From NCBI RefSeq assembly GCF_024213665.1, contig NZ_JANAVP010000015.1, positions 102,498 to 166,497 of the forward strand: DNA of 64,000 nt, given 5' to 3'. Position 1 is the first letter of the stretch. Every line of letters starts with the position of its first letter. Source of the DNA: Streptomyces sp. A3M-1-3 (lineage in GTDB: Bacteria; Actinomycetota; Actinomycetes; Streptomycetales; Streptomycetaceae). Shown here in pieces: positions 51,097-59,929 of this stretch. The position numbers and the translations under genes are program-made. The notes beneath the pieces are model-generated. The model ran no database searches. It saw only the letters and a list, made by a program, of their open reading frames with translations, and had not been told where the DNA came from.

Positions 51097-52434
51097 ATGA
51101 CCGAAGTGCTTCTTCTCCTCGTGGCCCTCCTGCTCTCGCTGGCCTGCGGCGCCTTCGTCGCCGCCGAGTTCTCTCTGACCACGGTCGAGCGCAGCGATCT
51201 CGAGCGGGCCGTCGAGCGGGGCGAGCGGGGCGCCGCCAGTGCTCTCAAGGCTGTGCGGAGCCTGACGTTCCAGTTGTCCGGAGCTCAGCTCGGCATCACC
51301 GTCACCAACCTGGTCATCGGCATGCTCGCCGAACCGTCGATCGCCAAGCTCATGCGTGGCCCGTTCCAGTCGATCGGCCTGTCCGCCTCGGCTGCCTCCT
51401 CGGTGGCGCTGGTGCTCGGCACCGCGCTGTCGACGATCGTCCTGATGGTGGTCGGCGAACTCGTACCGAAGAACTGGGCGATCTCCTCGCCGCTGGCGCT
51501 GGCCAAGCGGGTGGCCACCCCGCAGCGCGCCTTCAGTGCCCTGTTCCGCCCGCTCATCAGCCATCTCAACAGCACCGCGAACCGCACGGTGCGCCGGCTG
51601 GGCATGGAGCCGGCCGAGGAGCTGGCCTCCGCGCGCACCCCGCAGGAACTGGTCGCGCTGGCGCGGCACTCCGCGAAGCAGGGTGCGCTGGAGAAGGACA
51701 CGGCGGAACTCTTCGTACGCACACTGAACCTTGCCGATCTGACGGCGGAGAACGTGATGACCCCCCGGGTGCAGGTCACGGCGCTGGATGTGCAGACCAC
51801 GGCCGAGGACGTCTCCAACGCGACGCTCGCCACGGGCCTCTCCCGTTTCCCGGTCTACCGGGGCAGCCTCGACACGGTCGTCGGGATCGTGCACATCAAG
51901 GACGTGCTGGCGCTGCCTGCCGAGCGCAGGCACCGCTTCCCGGTCGCGCAGCTGCTGCGCGAGCCGCTGCTCGTACCCGAGTCGCTGACGGTGGACCGGC
52001 TGCTCGACCGGCTGTCCGGCCGGCGGACCATGGCCGTCGTCATCGACGAGTACGGCGGTACGGCCGGGGTCGCGACCCTGGAAGACATCGTCGAGGAGGT
52101 GGTCGGCGAGGTGCGCGACGAGCACGATCCGCACGAGACGCCGGATCTGGCTTCGGCCGGAACCGACGCCGAAGGCCGCCGGCTGTACTCGGCGGACGGC
52201 GCCGCCCGGACCGATCAGCTGCAGTCCATCGGCCTGCGGGTCCCGGACGGGCCGTACGAGACCCTGGCCGGCCTGGTCGCCACCGACCTCGGCCGGATCC
52301 CGGCCGTCGGCGACCGTGTGGAGCTGAACGGCTGGCGGCTGGACGTGGTGGACGCCTCCGGGCGGCGTGCGGCGCGGGTGCTTCTGCATGCCCCGGCCCC
52401 GGGTGACAACCAGGCGTCGGAGGGCGTGCGATGA
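51097..52434 (+). CDS. CNNM/CorC-type membrane protein with CBS domains
   Basis: This 445-residue protein has an N-terminal DUF21/CNNM transmembrane domain (about residues 1-180, including FVAAEFSLTTVERSDLE and GELVPKNWAISSP). A CBS pair spans about 205-335 (MTPRVQVTALD, FPVYRGSLDTVVGIVHIKDVL), and a C-terminal CorC_HlyC domain ends in VELNGWRLDVVDASGRR. Such proteins are linked to Mg2+ or Co2+ efflux. GGAGG precedes the ATG. Confidence 0.93.
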   Translation: MTEVLLLLVALLLSLACGAFVAAEFSLTTVERSDLERAVERGERGAASALKAVRSLTFQLSGAQLGITVTNLVIGMLAEPSIAKLMRGPFQSIGLSASAASSVALVLGTALSTIVLMVVGELVPKNWAISSPLALAKRVATPQRAFSALFRPLISHLNSTANRTVRRLGMEPAEELASARTPQELVALARHSAKQGALEKDTAELFVRTLNLADLTAENVMTPRVQVTALDVQTTAEDVSNATLATGLSRFPVYRGSLDTVVGIVHIKDVLALPAERRHRFPVAQLLREPLLVPESLTVDRLLDRLSGRRTMAVVIDEYGGTAGVATLEDIVEEVVGEVRDEHDPHETPDLASAGTDAEGRRLYSADGAARTDQLQSIGLRVPDGPYETLAGLVATDLGRIPAVGDRVELNGWRLDVVDASGRRAARVLLHAPAPGDNQASEGVR

Positions 52435-53450
52435 CAGCGGTCCAGCTTCTGATCGGTCTGGCGACTCTCGTCGTCAACGCCTTCTTCGTCGGTGCGGAGT
52501 TCGCGCTGATCTCAGTACGCCGCAGTCAGATCGAGCCGTACGCGGACGACGACCACCGCCGGGCGCGCAGCGTCCTGTGGGGGCTCGAGCACGTTTCGGC
52601 GCTGATGGCGGCGGCTCAGCTGGGCATCACCCTGTGCACCCTGGTGCTGGGTGTGGTGGCCGAGCCGGCCATCGCCCATCTGCTGGAGCCCGTGTTCCAT
52701 GCCGTGGGTGTGCCGGACGGGCTGACCCACCCGATCTCGTTCGTCATCGCCCTCGCCGCGGCGACGTATCTGCACATGCTCGTCGGCGAGATGGTGCCGA
52801 AGAACATCGCGCTGGCGGAGCCGGTGAAGACCGCGCTGCTGCTCGGTCCTCCGCTGGTCACCCTGACCCGCGCGCTGCGGCCGGTGATCTTCACCGTCAA
52901 CGCATTCGCCAACGTACTGCTGAAGCTGCTGCGGGTTGAGGTCAAGGACGAGGTGTCCGCGACCTTCACGGACGACGAACTCGCCCGGATGGTCAAGGTC
53001 TCCAGTGACGCGGGGCTGCTGGACGACCGCGCGAGCGTGCGGCTGCACGACGCCCTGGAACTGGGGCGCCGCCCGGTCGACGATGTGGTGCTGCCCGTGG
53101 AGCGGGTGGTGAGTGCCCGGGCCGGGATATCGCCGGAGGGCCTGGAGCGCCTGTCGGCGGAGTCCGGCTTCTCCCGGTTCCCCGTCGTGGACGACGACCG
53201 TCGCATCCTCGGCTACCTGCATGTCAAGGACGCGCTGGAGGCAGGGCCGCGCGAGGAACCGTTCCCGGTCGCCGCGCTGCGCCCGATCGCCCAGGTCGGG
53301 CAGGGTACTCCGATGGACGACGTGCTCACCGCGATGCGCCGCAGTCGGACGCACCTGGCGGCGGTCCTCGGCGCGGACGGCACGCTGGCCGGCCTGGTGA
53401 CCATGGAGGACGTACTGCGGGAGCTGTTCGGCAGCGCTCCCGCGGTCTGA
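52431..53450 (+). CDS. CNNM/CorC-type membrane protein, shorter paralogue
   Basis: A 339-residue paralogue of the previous gene, overlapping it by ATGA. It has the CNNM domain (FVGAEFALISVRRSQIE, GEMVPKNIALAEP) and a CBS pair but no CorC_HlyC domain; it stops after the second CBS (GLVTMEDVLRELFG). The two proteins probably form a heteromer. Confidence 0.92.
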   Translation: MTAVQLLIGLATLVVNAFFVGAEFALISVRRSQIEPYADDDHRRARSVLWGLEHVSALMAAAQLGITLCTLVLGVVAEPAIAHLLEPVFHAVGVPDGLTHPISFVIALAAATYLHMLVGEMVPKNIALAEPVKTALLLGPPLVTLTRALRPVIFTVNAFANVLLKLLRVEVKDEVSATFTDDELARMVKVSSDAGLLDDRASVRLHDALELGRRPVDDVVLPVERVVSARAGISPEGLERLSAESGFSRFPVVDDDRRILGYLHVKDALEAGPREEPFPVAALRPIAQVGQGTPMDDVLTAMRRSRTHLAAVLGADGTLAGLVTMEDVLRELFGSAPAV

Positions 53451-53488
53451 CCCGGCATGTGTTACTGGGCGGTAGGATCGCTCCCGCC

Positions 53489-54268
53489 ATGGAATTGAAT
53501 GCCACCTACACCAGCTTTGTCGCCCTCGGTGACTCCTTCACCGAGGGCATGTCCGACGGTCTGCCGGACGGCTCCTACCGGGGCTGGGCCGATCTGCTCG
53601 CCGGCCGGCTCGCGGCGCGCGCTCCCGGCTTCCGGTACGCGAATCTCGCTGTACGCGGCAAGCTCATCGGCCAGATCGTCGACGAGCAGGTGGACATGGC
53701 GGTGGCCATGCGGGCCGACGTGGTGACGCTCGTCGGCGGTCTGAACGACACACTGCGGCCCAAGTGCGACATGGGACGGGTCCGCGGGCTCCTGGAGGAG
53801 GCCGCGGGCAAGCTGGCGCCGATGTGCGGACAGCTGGTGCTGATGCGCTCCCCCGGCCGCAGCGGGCCGGTGATGGAGCGGTTCCGGCCTCGTATGGAGG
53901 AGCTCTTCTCGATCATCGACGAGCTCGCGGCGCGGCACGGGGCCCTCGTCGTCGGCCTGTACGGCGCGCCCGCGCTGGGCGACCCGCGGATGTGGCATGT
54001 CGACCGGCTGCATCTGACGGGCGAGGGGCACCGGCGGGTGGCCGAGGCGGTATGGCAGACGCTGGGCCTGGAGGCGGAGGACGACTGGCGGGCCGTGCTG
54101 CCTCCCGGTGTGCCGCCGGGGTGGGCGCGCCGGCGCGGCAGTGACCTGCGCTTCGCGCGTGAGCACCTGATGCCGTGGATCGGGCGGCGGCTGACCGGCC
54201 GCTCCTCGGGAGACGGCCGCCCGGCCAAGCGTCCCGAGCTGCTCCCGTACGACACACCGCTGCCGTAG
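53489..54268 (+). CDS. SGNH/GDSL-family hydrolase
   Basis: A 259-residue hydrolase with block I FVALGDSFTEGMSD (nucleophile Ser), the GGLNDTL block with the oxyanion Asn, and HVDRLHLTGEG (catalytic Asp and His). No signal peptide, so it is probably cytoplasmic. The ATG at 53489 is preferred to one at 53459. The substrate is unknown. Confidence 0.9.
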   Translation: MELNATYTSFVALGDSFTEGMSDGLPDGSYRGWADLLAGRLAARAPGFRYANLAVRGKLIGQIVDEQVDMAVAMRADVVTLVGGLNDTLRPKCDMGRVRGLLEEAAGKLAPMCGQLVLMRSPGRSGPVMERFRPRMEELFSIIDELAARHGALVVGLYGAPALGDPRMWHVDRLHLTGEGHRRVAEAVWQTLGLEAEDDWRAVLPPGVPPGWARRRGSDLRFAREHLMPWIGRRLTGRSSGDGRPAKRPELLPYDTPLP

Positions 54269-54331
54269 CAGATCTCGTTCTCGTAGGAAGCCACAAACCG
54301 TACCGGGGCGTTGGCCTGCGTAAACCGCCAG

Positions 54332-54345
54332 TAGAATCCGTACAC
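54332..54345 (+). promoter_or_regulatory. promoter for leaderless purB
   Basis: TAGAAT at 54332-54337 ends 8 bases before the GTG start of purB at 54346, with TTGGCC 15 bases upstream and no Shine-Dalgarno, so transcription probably begins at the start codon. Confidence 0.6.
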
Positions 54346-55788
54346 GTGACTGCTGCTCCTGCGAAGCCTCGCATCCCCAATGTCCTTGCCGGCCGCTACG
54401 CCTCCGCGGAGCTCGCCGTCCTGTGGTCCCCCGAGTACAAGGTGACGCTGGAGCGGCGGCTGTGGCTCGCCGTGCTGCGCGCCCAGAAGGACCTCGGTAT
54501 CGAGGTGCCGGACGCCGCCCTCGCCGACTACGAGCGGGTGCTCGACCAGGTCGACCTGGCCTCGATCGCCGAGCGCGAGAAGGTCACCCGCCACGATGTG
54601 AAGGCCCGGATCGAGGAGTTCAACGCCCTCGCCGGCCACGAGCACGTCCACAAGGGCATGACCTCCCGGGACCTCACCGAGAACGTCGAGCAGCTGCAGA
54701 TCCGGCTCTCGCTGGAGCTCGCCCGGGACCGCACGGTCGCCGTACTGGCCCGGCTGGGCAAGCTGGCCGGCGAGCACGCGGAACTGGTGATGGCCGGACG
54801 GTCGCACAATGTCGCTGCGCAGGCCACCACCCTCGGCAAGCGCTTCGCGACTGCGGCCGACGAGCTGCTGGTGGCCTACGGGCGGCTCGAGGACCTGCTC
54901 GGCCGCTACCCCCTGCGCGGCATCAAGGGACCGGTCGGCACCGCACAGGACATGCTCGACCTGCTGGGCGGCGACGCGGCGAAGCTCGCGGAGCTGGAGC
55001 AGCGCATCGCCGGGCACCTCGGCTTCTCTCACGCCTTCACCTCCGTCGGCCAGGTCTACCCGCGCTCCCTCGACTACGACGTCGTCACCGCGCTGGTGCA
55101 GCTGGCCGCCGCCCCGTCGTCGATCGCCAAGACGATCCGTCTGATGGCCGGGCACGAGCTGGTCACCGAGGGGTTCAAGCCCGGCCAGGTCGGCTCCTCC
55201 GCGATGCCGCACAAGATGAACACCCGCTCCTGCGAGCGCGTCAACGGCCTGATGGTGATCCTGCGCGGCTACGCCTCGATGACCGGCGAACTGGCCGGCG
55301 ACCAGTGGAACGAGGGCGATGTCTCCTGTTCGGTGGTCCGCCGGGTGGCGCTGCCCGACGCGTTCTTCGCGTTCGACGGGCTGCTGGAGACGTTCCTGAC
55401 GGTGCTGGACGAGTTCGGGGCCTTCCCGGCGGTCGTGGCGCGGGAACTGGACCGCTACCTGCCGTTCCTGGCCACCACCAAGGTGCTGATGGGTGCGGTG
55501 CGGGCCGGGGTCGGCCGCGAGGTCGCGCACGAGGCAATCAAGGAGCACGCGGTCGCCTCGGCGCTGGCGATGCGTGAGCAGGGCGCCGAGCGCAATGAGC
55601 TGCTGGACAAGCTGGCGACCGACGGGCGGATTCCGCTCGACCGTGCGCAGCTGGACGAGCTGATGGCAGACAAGCTGTCGTTCACGGGCGCGGCCGGCGA
55701 CCAGGTGACGGCCGTGGTCTCGAGGGTCGAGGAGATCGCCAAGCAGCACCCGGAGGCTGCCGGATACACGCCGGGGTCGATCCTCTGA
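54346..55788 (+). CDS. purB: adenylosuccinate lyase
   Basis: A 480-residue fumarase/aspartase-superfamily enzyme that catalyses two purine synthesis steps. It shows EHVHKGMTSRDLTENVEQ, MAGRSHNVAAQATT, the catalytic loop GSSAMPHKMNTRSCE and GDQWNEGDVSCSVVRR. The GTG start is preceded by a -10-like TAGAAT and no ribosome site. The Mug glycosylase gene follows closely. Confidence 0.97.
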   Translation: MTAAPAKPRIPNVLAGRYASAELAVLWSPEYKVTLERRLWLAVLRAQKDLGIEVPDAALADYERVLDQVDLASIAEREKVTRHDVKARIEEFNALAGHEHVHKGMTSRDLTENVEQLQIRLSLELARDRTVAVLARLGKLAGEHAELVMAGRSHNVAAQATTLGKRFATAADELLVAYGRLEDLLGRYPLRGIKGPVGTAQDMLDLLGGDAAKLAELEQRIAGHLGFSHAFTSVGQVYPRSLDYDVVTALVQLAAAPSSIAKTIRLMAGHELVTEGFKPGQVGSSAMPHKMNTRSCERVNGLMVILRGYASMTGELAGDQWNEGDVSCSVVRRVALPDAFFAFDGLLETFLTVLDEFGAFPAVVARELDRYLPFLATTKVLMGAVRAGVGREVAHEAIKEHAVASALAMREQGAERNELLDKLATDGRIPLDRAQLDELMADKLSFTGAAGDQVTAVVSRVEEIAKQHPEAAGYTPGSIL

Positions 55789-55832
55789 CCCCCGACGATC
55801 TCCAGGCCGCCCGCGGTCACGTCGTCCCCGAT

Positions 55833-56372
55833 GTGGTCGCGGGCGGTCTGCGTGTGCTCTTCTGTGGCATCAATCCGGGGCTGATGTCGGCTGCGACGGG
55901 GCACCATTTCGCCCGGCCCGGCAACCGCTTCTGGCCGGTGCTGCATCTGTCCGGCTTCACGCCACGGCAGTTGAGACCGGATGAGCAGGACGAACTGCTC
56001 ACCCACCGGCTCGGCATCACCAATGTGGTGGCACGGGCGACCGCACGGGCCGACGAGCTCACCGCCGAGGAGTTCCGCGAGGGCGGCCGGATTCTGACAG
56101 CGAAGGTGCAGCTGCTGCGTCCGGCGTGGCTCGCGGTGGTGGGGGTCACCGCGTACCGCACGGCATTCGGCGACCGAAGGGCCGTGATCGGGCCGCAGGA
56201 CCGGAGGATCGGTGGGACGCGCATCTGGGCGCTGCCCAATCCCAGCGGGCTCAACGCCCACTGGACACCCGCGACGATGGCCGAGGAATACGGCCGCCTG
56301 CGCGCCGCCGCGGAGGCCCGCGGCCGCCTGGCGCGTGATCCGCGGAGCGAGGGCGGCGGGAGCCCCGCATGA
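55833..56372 (+). CDS. mug: G/U mismatch-specific DNA glycosylase
   Basis: A 179-residue uracil-DNA-glycosylase superfamily protein with the Mug motifs GINPGLMSAATGHHFARPGNRFW and the C-terminal LPNPSGLN. It removes U or ethenocytosine opposite G. The GTG at 55833 begins just before the core; family proteins usually extend about 15 residues further. That fits a CTG at 55785 overlapping the purB stop (CTGA), so the true start may be non-canonical. Confidence 0.9.
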   Translation: MVAGGLRVLFCGINPGLMSAATGHHFARPGNRFWPVLHLSGFTPRQLRPDEQDELLTHRLGITNVVARATARADELTAEEFREGGRILTAKVQLLRPAWLAVVGVTAYRTAFGDRRAVIGPQDRRIGGTRIWALPNPSGLNAHWTPATMAEEYGRLRAAAEARGRLARDPRSEGGGSPA

Positions 56373-56385
56373 TCGGCAGGCATCC

Positions 56386-56823
56386 CTAGGGCGGGTCGAT
56401 CTCGGTGACGGCTGCGATCAGTTGGAACGGGAGCTCCCCGCCCCACTGGGCCACCCCCAGCGCCAGCCATCGCTCCTCGAACCGCCACAGGTGGAGATGG
56501 ACCGCGCTGCCGCTCAGCTGGTTCCATGGCTCTGGTATCTCCTCGCCCTCCATGCCCCGGACCAGCAGGCTCCAGAGGCTGAACACCTGAGGTTCGCCCC
56601 ACTGCACGGACAGCGCCTGCGCGAGGGCGGCGCACTCCGCCGCGTACTGGTCCTCGGCCTCGGCGCGCCGCGTTCCGTCGTCCTCCCAGAACTCCTCGCT
56701 CGTACTCAGCTCGGCGAGGTGGTAACCGGGCCCGCTGGAGCCGACGTCGGATCTGCCGCGCGCCGAGGGGAACTCCCGAGTGCGCAGCTGGTCGATCGTG
56801 GCCAGGTGCTGTGCCGTGGTCAT
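56386..56823 (-). CDS. hypothetical protein
   Basis: A 145-residue soluble acidic protein (MTTAQHLATIDQLRTREFPSARGRSDVGSSGPGYHLAEL...) rich in Trp and Glu, with WSLLVRGMEGEEIPEPWNQL in the middle. No family is recognised. It is divergent from the histidine kinase gene and its start codon region overlaps the possible kinase N terminus. Confidence 0.65.
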   Translation of the reverse strand: MTTAQHLATIDQLRTREFPSARGRSDVGSSGPGYHLAELSTSEEFWEDDGTRRAEAEDQYAAECAALAQALSVQWGEPQVFSLWSLLVRGMEGEEIPEPWNQLSGSAVHLHLWRFEERWLALGVAQWGGELPFQLIAAVTEIDPP

Positions 56824-57718
56824 GCCGCCAGTAAACCCGCTGACTCTGACAATTGGCTGCCCGTCAGGCGTCCCTGCGCTTCATCGAGAACCACCCAAAG
56901 GGGGACCTGACAGCAACTTCCTGCTGAGGAGCACGGAAGCACACTGGGGGTACGCGCTGCTTGCCCCGCTGCCGGTCGTGGCGATGCTCGCCTCCATCGT
57001 GGGCCTCGGCGAGCTGGCCACGCTGGTCGCGCGCCGGCTGCTCGGTCCGACCCCGGCCGAGCGCCTGACCGCTCTGGAGGAGCGCACCGAGCAACTCCTC
57101 GAACGCACCCGCATCGCGCGCGAACTGCACGACTCGATCGGGCACGCTCTCACCGTCGCCGTGGTACAGGCGGGCGCCGCCCGGGCCGCAGGAAACCCGG
57201 AGTTCACCGACCGGGCGCTGGTGGCCATCGAGGAGACCGGGCGGGCGGCGCTGGAGGACCTGGAGCGCGTACTGCTCGTCCTGCGGGAATCGGCACAACC
57301 GGCGTCGCAGCGCCCGACCCTCGTGGAGACGGACAGACTGCTGGAGTCCGCCCGCGCTTCCGGCGCCAAGGTGGACGCCGAGGTGTCCGGCCCACTCGAG
57401 CAGGTGCCTGGGCCGGTCTCCCGGGAGGGATACCGCATCCTTCAGGAGGCACTCACGAATGTGCTGCGGCACTCCGGGCCCGTACCCGTCCGGGTACGGA
57501 TAGACGTAGCCGTCGGGCGCCTCGACCTTGAGGTGACCAATCCACTGGCCGGGCCCACGATGCAGCCGGGCGGCGGATCCGGTCTGCGCGGCATACGGGA
57601 ACGTGCGGCCCTGCTCGGCGGAGAGGCGGAAACGGGACCGTACGAGGGCGAGTGGCGGGTACGGGCCCGACTGCCGCTGGACACTCAAGACACGCCTGGG
57701 GTGATCGGATGCCGGTAA
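56819..57718 (+). CDS. NarL-type sensor histidine kinase, unusual N terminus
   Basis: The kinase core is complete: RIARELHDSIGHALTVAVVQAGAAR (HisKA_3 with the phospho-His), GYRILQEALTNVLRHSG (N box) and GGGSGLRGIRERAALLGG (G box). Before it there is only one hydrophobic segment (ALLAPLPVVAMLASIVGLG). No in-frame ATG/GTG/TTG with a ribosome site lies near the start; 56819 is the nearest ATG but overlaps the divergent gene, so the true start is uncertain. It is cotranscribed with the response regulator. Confidence 0.75.
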   Translation, partial: VMPPVNPLTLTIGCPSGVPALHREPPKGGPDSNFLLRSTEAHWGYALLAPLPVVAMLASIVGLGELATLVARRLLGPTPAERLTALEERTEQLLERTRIARELHDSIGHALTVAVVQAGAARAAGNPEFTDRALVAIEETGRAALEDLERVLLVLRESAQPASQRPTLVETDRLLESARASGAKVDAEVSGPLEQVPGPVSREGYRILQEALTNVLRHSGPVPVRVRIDVAVGRLDLEVTNPLAGPTMQPGGGSGLRGIRERAALLGGEAETGPYEGEWRVRARLPLDTQDTPGVIGCR

Positions 57719-58359
57719 CCGTGCTCCTCGTTGACGACGAGCCGCTGGTGCGCGCGGGGCTGCGCGCCGTACTCGAATCGCAGCCCGACATCGAAGTCGT
57801 GGGCGAGGCGGCCGACGGTGCCTCGGTGGTCCCGCTGGTGCGTCAGCTGCGGCCCGATGTGGTGGCGATGGACGTACGGATGCCGCTGCTCGACGGTATC
57901 GAGGCCACGCGCGCCGTGCTGCGCACGGTCGACGACCCCCCGAAGATCCTGGTGGTGACGACATTCGAGAACGACGAGTACGTCTACGAGGCCCTGCGCG
58001 CCGGCGCGGACGGCTTTCTGCTCAAGCGGTCCAGGCCGGCCGAGATCGTGCACGCCGTGCGCCTGGTGGCGGAGGGCGAGTCGCTGCTCTTCCCCGCCGC
58101 CGTGCGCTCGCTGGCCGCCGAGTACGGCAATAACGCCGCCCGCGAGGCGATGGACCGGGCCGCGCTCACCGAGCGCGAGGCGGCTGTGCTGCGGCTGATG
58201 GCCCGCGGCCTGTCGAACGCGGAGATTGCCGCCCACCTGATCGTCGGCACCGAGACGGTCAAGTCCCATGTCAGCGCGGTGCTGGCCAAGTTGGGAGCGC
58301 GAGACCGCACCCAAGCGGTCATCGCCGCCTACGAATCCGGCTTTGTCGCTCCGGCCTGA
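57709..58359 (+). CDS. NarL/FixJ-family response regulator
   Basis: A 216-residue regulator. The receiver has the acidic pair VDDEP and the phospho-acceptor Asp in VVAMDVRMPLLDG, with TTF and K in GFLLKRS. The C terminus is a LuxR HTH (LTEREAAVLRLMARGLSNAEIAAHLIVGTETVKSHVSAVLAKLG). It overlaps the kinase gene by 10 bases, so they form one system. Targets are unknown. Confidence 0.95.
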   Translation: MPVTVLLVDDEPLVRAGLRAVLESQPDIEVVGEAADGASVVPLVRQLRPDVVAMDVRMPLLDGIEATRAVLRTVDDPPKILVVTTFENDEYVYEALRAGADGFLLKRSRPAEIVHAVRLVAEGESLLFPAAVRSLAAEYGNNAAREAMDRAALTEREAAVLRLMARGLSNAEIAAHLIVGTETVKSHVSAVLAKLGARDRTQAVIAAYESGFVAPA

Positions 58360-58404
58360 CTGGAGGGCCGGGTGAGCCGGATGAAGGCCGGATGAAGAGA
58401 GGTG

Positions 58405-58605
58405 TCACTCGGCGATCTCTGTCCGTTCCCACCACTCGTAGACGGACAACCGTCCCTCCGGGCTCTCCTGATGCCGCGACGTGGCCTTGAAGTGTTCGTA
58501 CCCACCGCGGTGCTTGATCTTCAGATCTTGTCCGGGAGTGGTGATCGGGACGATCCGCTCGTGCAGATCTTCCGGGCCGCCCTCAAGGACTGCCTTGGTC
58601 GCCAT
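58405..58605 (-). CDS. DUF5988-like small protein
   Basis: A 66-residue protein (KAVLEGGPEDLHERIVPITTPGQDLKIKHRGGYEHFKATSRHQ ... VYEWWERTEIAE), consistent with the DUF5988 family by memory, short and strand-rich, of unknown role. It lies on the minus strand between the response regulator and the ROK gene. Confidence 0.75.
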   Translation of the reverse strand: MATKAVLEGGPEDLHERIVPITTPGQDLKIKHRGGYEHFKATSRHQESPEGRLSVYEWWERTEIAE

Positions 58606-58721
58606 GGCCCCAGTCTGACAACCCAGCGGATCGCTCGCACGTCGGCGTACTCGCCACTCGCCGCACTCCGGACCAGCGAGTACGATCCGGCAGACACGCG
58701 CACGAGCTGGGAGGACACACG

Positions 58722-59879
58722 TTGGGGCAGCTGACCGGCGGGGACCCCTCTCTGCTTCGGCGGATCAATTCCGCAGTGGTACTGCACGCGCTGCGCAGCG
58801 CCGACTCCCCCACCCTCACCGACCTGACGCGCGTCACCGGCCTGTCCCGGCCGACAGTCGAGGGCGTGGTGGAGGGGCTCATCGGCGCCGGTCTCGTGGT
58901 CGAGGCCCCCGCCGAGGAGGGGGAGGCACGACGGCAGGGCCGACCTGCGCGGAGGTTCCGATTCCGGGCCGAGGCGGGCCATCTGCTGGGCATCGAGATC
59001 GGACCCCACCGAATCGCCGCGCTCCTCTCCGGCCTCGACGGCCGCGTCATCGGCGCCGGGACGCGGGAGGTCTCCGAGACCGCCTCCTCGGACGAGCGGC
59101 TGGAGCGTACGCGCACCGTGGTCGCCGATCTGCTGCGGCGCGCGGGCGTGCCGCGCGGTTCGCTGCGCGCCGTGGGTGTCGGGAGCCCCGGAATCGTGGA
59201 GGCGGACGGGACCGTACGGCTGTGCACCGCGTTGCCCGGCTGGACGGGTCTGCCGCTCGGCGAGCGGCTGCGCCGGTCGTTCCGCTGCCCCGTCCTGGTG
59301 GAGAACGACGCCAACACGGCGGCCGTGGCGGAACACTGGAAGGGCTCGGCCACGGACTCCGACGACATCGTGTTTGTCATGGCGGGCCTGAGCCCGGGTG
59401 CCGGCTCGCTCATCGGCGGCCGGCTGCACCGCGGCTATGGTGGGGCGGCGGGCGAGATCGGCGCCCTGCACCTCCTCGGGCGGGGGGTGACCCCGGAGAG
59501 GCTGCTGTCCACGACGGACGAGCCGCTGCACCCCCTGGACGAACAGGCCGTCGCCGACGTCTTCGCGCACGCCAGGAACGGCGACGAGCGGGCGGTCGCG
59601 GCAGTGGACCGGTTCATCCAGCGGCTGGTGCACGATGTCGCGGCGCTGGTGCTCGCGCTCGACCCCGAGCTGGTCGTCGTCGGCGGCTGGGCCGCCGGGC
59701 TCGACGGCGTACTCGAACCGCTGCGCGGCGAACTGGCCCGCTACTGCCTGCGCCCGCCCAGGGTGGCGTTGTCCCTGCTGGGCGAGGCGGCGGTGGCGAC
59801 GGGTGCGCTGCGGCTGGCGCTCGACCATGTCGAGGAGCAGCTCTTCGCGGTGGAGGGAACGGTGACGGCCCGCCGCTGA
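58722..59879 (+). CDS. ROK-family transcriptional regulator
   Basis: A 385-residue protein with an N-terminal winged helix (LLRRINSAVVLHALRSADSPTLTDLTRVTGLSRPTVEGVVEGLI) and a ROK sugar-kinase-like domain (GIEIGPHRIAALLSGLDG, VENDANTAAVAEHW). The ROK zinc motif C-x-C-G-x2-G-C is missing after GGAAGEIGALHLLGRG, so metal binding is lost. The TTG start at 58722 follows GGGAGGA. It probably responds to a sugar and represses transport genes elsewhere. Confidence 0.88.
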   Translation: MGQLTGGDPSLLRRINSAVVLHALRSADSPTLTDLTRVTGLSRPTVEGVVEGLIGAGLVVEAPAEEGEARRQGRPARRFRFRAEAGHLLGIEIGPHRIAALLSGLDGRVIGAGTREVSETASSDERLERTRTVVADLLRRAGVPRGSLRAVGVGSPGIVEADGTVRLCTALPGWTGLPLGERLRRSFRCPVLVENDANTAAVAEHWKGSATDSDDIVFVMAGLSPGAGSLIGGRLHRGYGGAAGEIGALHLLGRGVTPERLLSTTDEPLHPLDEQAVADVFAHARNGDERAVAAVDRFIQRLVHDVAALVLALDPELVVVGGWAAGLDGVLEPLRGELARYCLRPPRVALSLLGEAAVATGALRLALDHVEEQLFAVEGTVTARR

Positions 59880-59929
59880 GCACAACGGGCCGTACGGACC
59901 GCGCCGCGCGCCCGCGGGACCGCGGGCCT

